Assembly (NCBI GenBank): GCA_963277665.1
Contig: OY728119.1
Span: 318,390,206 to 318,454,205 of the forward strand
Source: Viscum album
Taxonomy: Eukaryota > Streptophyta > Magnoliopsida > Santalales > Viscaceae
DNA: 64,000 bases
Direction of reading: 5' to 3'
Shown here: positions 61,042-64,000 of the stretch, piece after piece
How the letters are laid out: each line of letters begins with the position of its first letter
Position numbering within the stretch: the stretch's first letter is position 1
The notes under the pieces: generated by a model
What the model was told of the DNA's origin: nothing
Seen by the model: the letters and a program-made list of their open reading frames with translations, nothing else
The model's database searches: none
Program-made: the position numbers and the translations under genes

Positions 61042-61049
61042 CTTTTATA
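61042..61049 (-). promoter_or_regulatory. Probable LTR TATA box (host LTR)
   Basis: Minus-strand TATAAAAG within a pyrimidine-rich start region, at the same LTR position as in H and G. Confidence 0.62.
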
Positions 61050-61649
61050 AATGGTTCATAGGATACACTTTGATTTTTTGAAAATAAATATTTATACCCA
61101 TGTTACAAACATTTCACGTGGCTAAAAAAGGATCCTTATGGAACTTTAAGAGACATAATCCCAAAATATGTCCCCAAAATAGTATTGGGGCCTATTTTAG
61201 TTCATTTTTTGTCTTTTTATTTTAGTTTAACCATATAAAAAATCAATTGTAACCATAATAACACTAATTTATTTTTTACTTTTTATTATGATTTTTTACC
61301 ATATTAAATAATATAAATTGTGATTAATGAAAAATTTAATCTATTTTATACAATTTTATTCAATAAAGTTTTATAATTAAATTTAAATTTAAACCCATAG
61401 ATGTGACAAAAAAAGGTTTTCCAGAGAAAAAAAATCAAGAGAATAAATTATTTATTAAAAATAAATTGGAAGTTGATTCAAATTAACTAATTTAGACTAA
61501 TATTAATATAATTAGACTAATTTTACGTTAAAAAAAATTCAATAATTTGTAACTTTTAAATACATTAAATAAAAAATTAGTTTTTAATAAAAGATGTATT
61601 TTTTCAATTCTAAACAAAAACATAATCTTTTGAAAAAATTATCAAAAGG

Positions 61650-61669
61650 TATATATATATATATATAAA
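61650..61669. repeat. (TA)n microsatellite in host LTR U3
   Basis: A pure TA run of about 20 bp. Confidence 0.85.
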
Positions 61670-62315
61670 AATCCAGATTTAAAAAACGAATCCAATTTTT
61701 TAATATACAGTTAATAAAATTTGAAAAAACTAATTTCAGAATATGTGCATGCCAGGAAAACAATTTAGAAAAACAATATAATTTTTATGAGTAAAATTAG
61801 TTATATTCTCATCTAATTCACTGAAAAAAAAATATTTGAACGATAGAAAAAAGGATTTAATATATAATATAAAATTTCAATAAAATTATTCCCTAATAGT
61901 TGATAATTTAACTTAATAATATAAAAACAAAATTTTCACCTAAAACACATTATTAATAAACATTTCTTGTATATTTAACTGATTGTTATTTTAATTTATA
62001 TTGAACTATTAGAAAATGAATTTATTTTCACATTTTTACACAATATAATTTTCATAATTTAGTTATTTATATTCATACATATCAATTTAATATCATGGTT
62101 AAAATTTTCATGTTTAATAATTTTAATTATATATGATAAATTATTGAAACTCAATGTTGTGTGTAATGAAAGCTATCAATGAAATTAAATTTAATCGAAA
62201 AAATTATAAATTATCAAGGTATTATATTCTACAAACCTTAAATTAATTTTTTTCCCAATTTTAACTTGATCTCAATAATCATTTTTTATCTGAAAATTCC
62301 TTTGCATAAATCACA

Positions 62316-64000
62316 CATCATAAAACGGTTAATAAAACATCCTCTTTTAAAGAGGTAAAGGGAAATTTGAATGTCTTATAGGATAAATGCTAACTGTATT
62401 TCCAAATATTATAACATTAATAGGGACTAAAAATATGGATATTGAGGAGAAAAATAATTCCCAAGGACTAATAGAGATTAATAGAGATCATTGTCAGGTT
62501 AAAGTTAACCATTGGAAATACATAAATATCTAATGAATGAAAACACCATTGATTCATCAGAAATGAAGGTTAAAGTATAAAATAATTTTTTCAGGGCATT
62601 TTTCAAAAGATATGGTATTATTTTACTATCATGATGGGTAATATATGTGATATAGTTACTTTATTTATTTCCATATCATAATAATAATTACATTATTTAG
62701 TGGTTCACTGATAGATTCTTACATAATTTATACTTCATTAAATAAATATAAAACATGATTTTCTAATGACTGAATGAAGAAAATTATTTATTAACAGATA
62801 ATAATATCCATAAAAGTGTATAAACTATTCCCATTTGTTCTCTAAATATTTATCAAATCCCAAATTATTAGGATAATTTACCCAATTAATTAAGTTATAT
62901 TTCTTCATTTACAACACTCAGGGTTCAACATAACCCATTCCATAAATAATTAACCTTATGGCTCCCCCAAAATATGTCTAACCAAAATTAAATCCCAATT
63001 ATTGGAATGGGTTGATCTTACATCATCCCATCATAATATTAACCATTACTTTTAAATAATTTCAATCACTCGTAAAGTTTCATAATAAGATGTATAAAAC
63101 CAAATAATTTTAAAATTGAAGATAAAATGAATCCATGCAGGCTTACCAATGACAATTCACCATTTAATCATTAAATAATATAAAAAGACATTTTTATTGG
63201 TTGTTTTATTTTATTCTAAAATTGATAGATGATCATAGGTTGATTTATAATATAAATCTACCATCATTATTCCATAATCTATTAAGAGATTGATAATGAA
63301 TACTCAAATAACATAACATATCAATGAAGGATGAACAATAATATTTTTGTTGGGTTCCATTATATAAACACCAACATAAAAATCCCAATACTGGGGTTGA
63401 GGATAATTATTCCATAATTATCAATATTCACTTCTGCTATTGTGATTAAAAGAATATTTCCTTTTTCCCTTTGTCTTCAATGATTTTTTAGGATTATTAT
63501 CCTAATTATCCCATAGTATAAGGTTTTGATTTACATAATTAAAAACCAAATGAATCTACAAAAATGAAGTTTGGGTGGTATATTTTTTTGATCACTATTC
63601 ATTACTTTCATTTTCCTAATACATTAAATTACTTTGATAGTTTATTTCACTAGGGATATGTTTCCAAGACTAGAAAAATTGTACTATTTAATTCTGGATT
63701 TGACCTGAGTTTTGCTTCCAAATTTTTTGAAATTAGTTTATTGAAATGTTTTCTTCCTCCTAAGTGATATACCATTATAGCTTATGTGATTCTTCATCTT
63801 CCTTTTCTTATCACAAGAAATGTTGAGGTTTCCATATTCATATTCCACATTTAGTGTACATTGAATGATATCTTCCTCAATTAGAAAGTCCCTTATAGAT
63901 AATTACTTTAGAATACCCCCTTTGAAACCACTATAGAATCAATCAGTTTTTATTTTAGGGATAAATTAAACCAAAATCATAAATTTAATGTCTTTTAAAA
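62316..64000 (-). mobile_element. Oldest layer: internal region next to host 3' LTR, no gene seen
   Basis: The part near the LTR parallels G interior 10775-11150, for example in the GGACTAATAGAGATTAATAG segment at 62464. If the strand assignment is right, this is the 3' internal end of the oldest element. I saw no protein domain on either strand up to the window end. Confidence 0.5.

Larger units (their letters stand above)
60869..62315 (-). repeat. Oldest layer: right part of host LTR (U3 and promoter)
   Basis: It continues the minus-strand LTR of 1-993. It has a minus-strand TATAAAAGG at 61042-61049 followed by GAAACCCCTCCCCTC, and U3 segments parallel to 9500-10774 (AAACCCATAGATGTGACAAAAA near 61391 versus AACACATAGATGCATCAAAAA near 9849). 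It ends at TCACA (62311-62315), the counterpart of GGTGTCACA in G. Confidence 0.68.

Overview
This window looks like nuclear heterochromatin from a plant with a large, slowly purged genome. It is strikingly AT-rich. Every protein remnant I can recognise belongs to a plant-type retroelement: Ty1/copia, Ty3/gypsy, or a LINE with a C-terminal RNase H. I found no host gene, rRNA, tRNA or CRISPR array. Reading frames are broken by many stops, and former CpG/CpHpG sites appear mostly converted to TA-rich sequence, as expected for old methylated retrotransposons. A lily-type or other giant plant genome would fit, but the sequence does not identify the species.

The 64 kb can be read almost completely as retrotransposons nested inside one another. 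Element letters are mine. (1) The oldest layer is a minus-strand gypsy-type LTR, seen at 1-993 and again at about 60869-62315, followed by its internal region to the window end. (2) Element H (plus strand, 994 to about 60868) was inserted into it. H has a 4.7-kb 5' LTR, a stub interior of about 240 bp, and a 3' LTR now cut into three pieces: 5980-6478, 45615-48706 and 59680 to about 60834. (3) Two minus-strand gypsy elements sit inside that 3' LTR: G (6479-45614) and E (48707-59679). (4) G's 5' LTR was split by gypsy element D (plus, 35465-44287). G's interior received copia element M (minus, 11732-30787). (5) M's 3' region received copia element K (plus, 13229-23249), which still has a perfect 5-bp target duplication. 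(6) E's pol was interrupted by a GC-rich, 5'-truncated LINE (minus, about 54100-55440).

The nesting is supported by summed lengths of interrupted LTRs matching their partners (H: 4747 versus about 4746 bp), by primer binding sites and polypurine tracts at the predicted edges, by target duplications (perfect for K, 4 of 5 bases for D and E), and by uninterrupted paralogous copies that show the empty sites.

Coding capacity is dead but legible. K keeps gag, protease, integrase, RT and RNase H in order. M keeps the same order on the other strand. E keeps gag, protease, RT, RNase H and integrase (gypsy order). D and G keep only gag traces. The LINE keeps a zinc-binding region and an RNase H with all four acidic residues.

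The most interesting noncoding structure is in the gypsy LTRs. The H/G/host family carries a conserved array of about 185-bp modules with a TAGTCCAC-type core. All the gypsy LTR families carry two splice-donor-like AGGTA sites at similar places downstream of the TATA box. Each family also has its own decayed minisatellite. Element K has a dense cluster of ACACG/CGTGT palindromes and a pair of tetraloop hairpins in its 5' leader.
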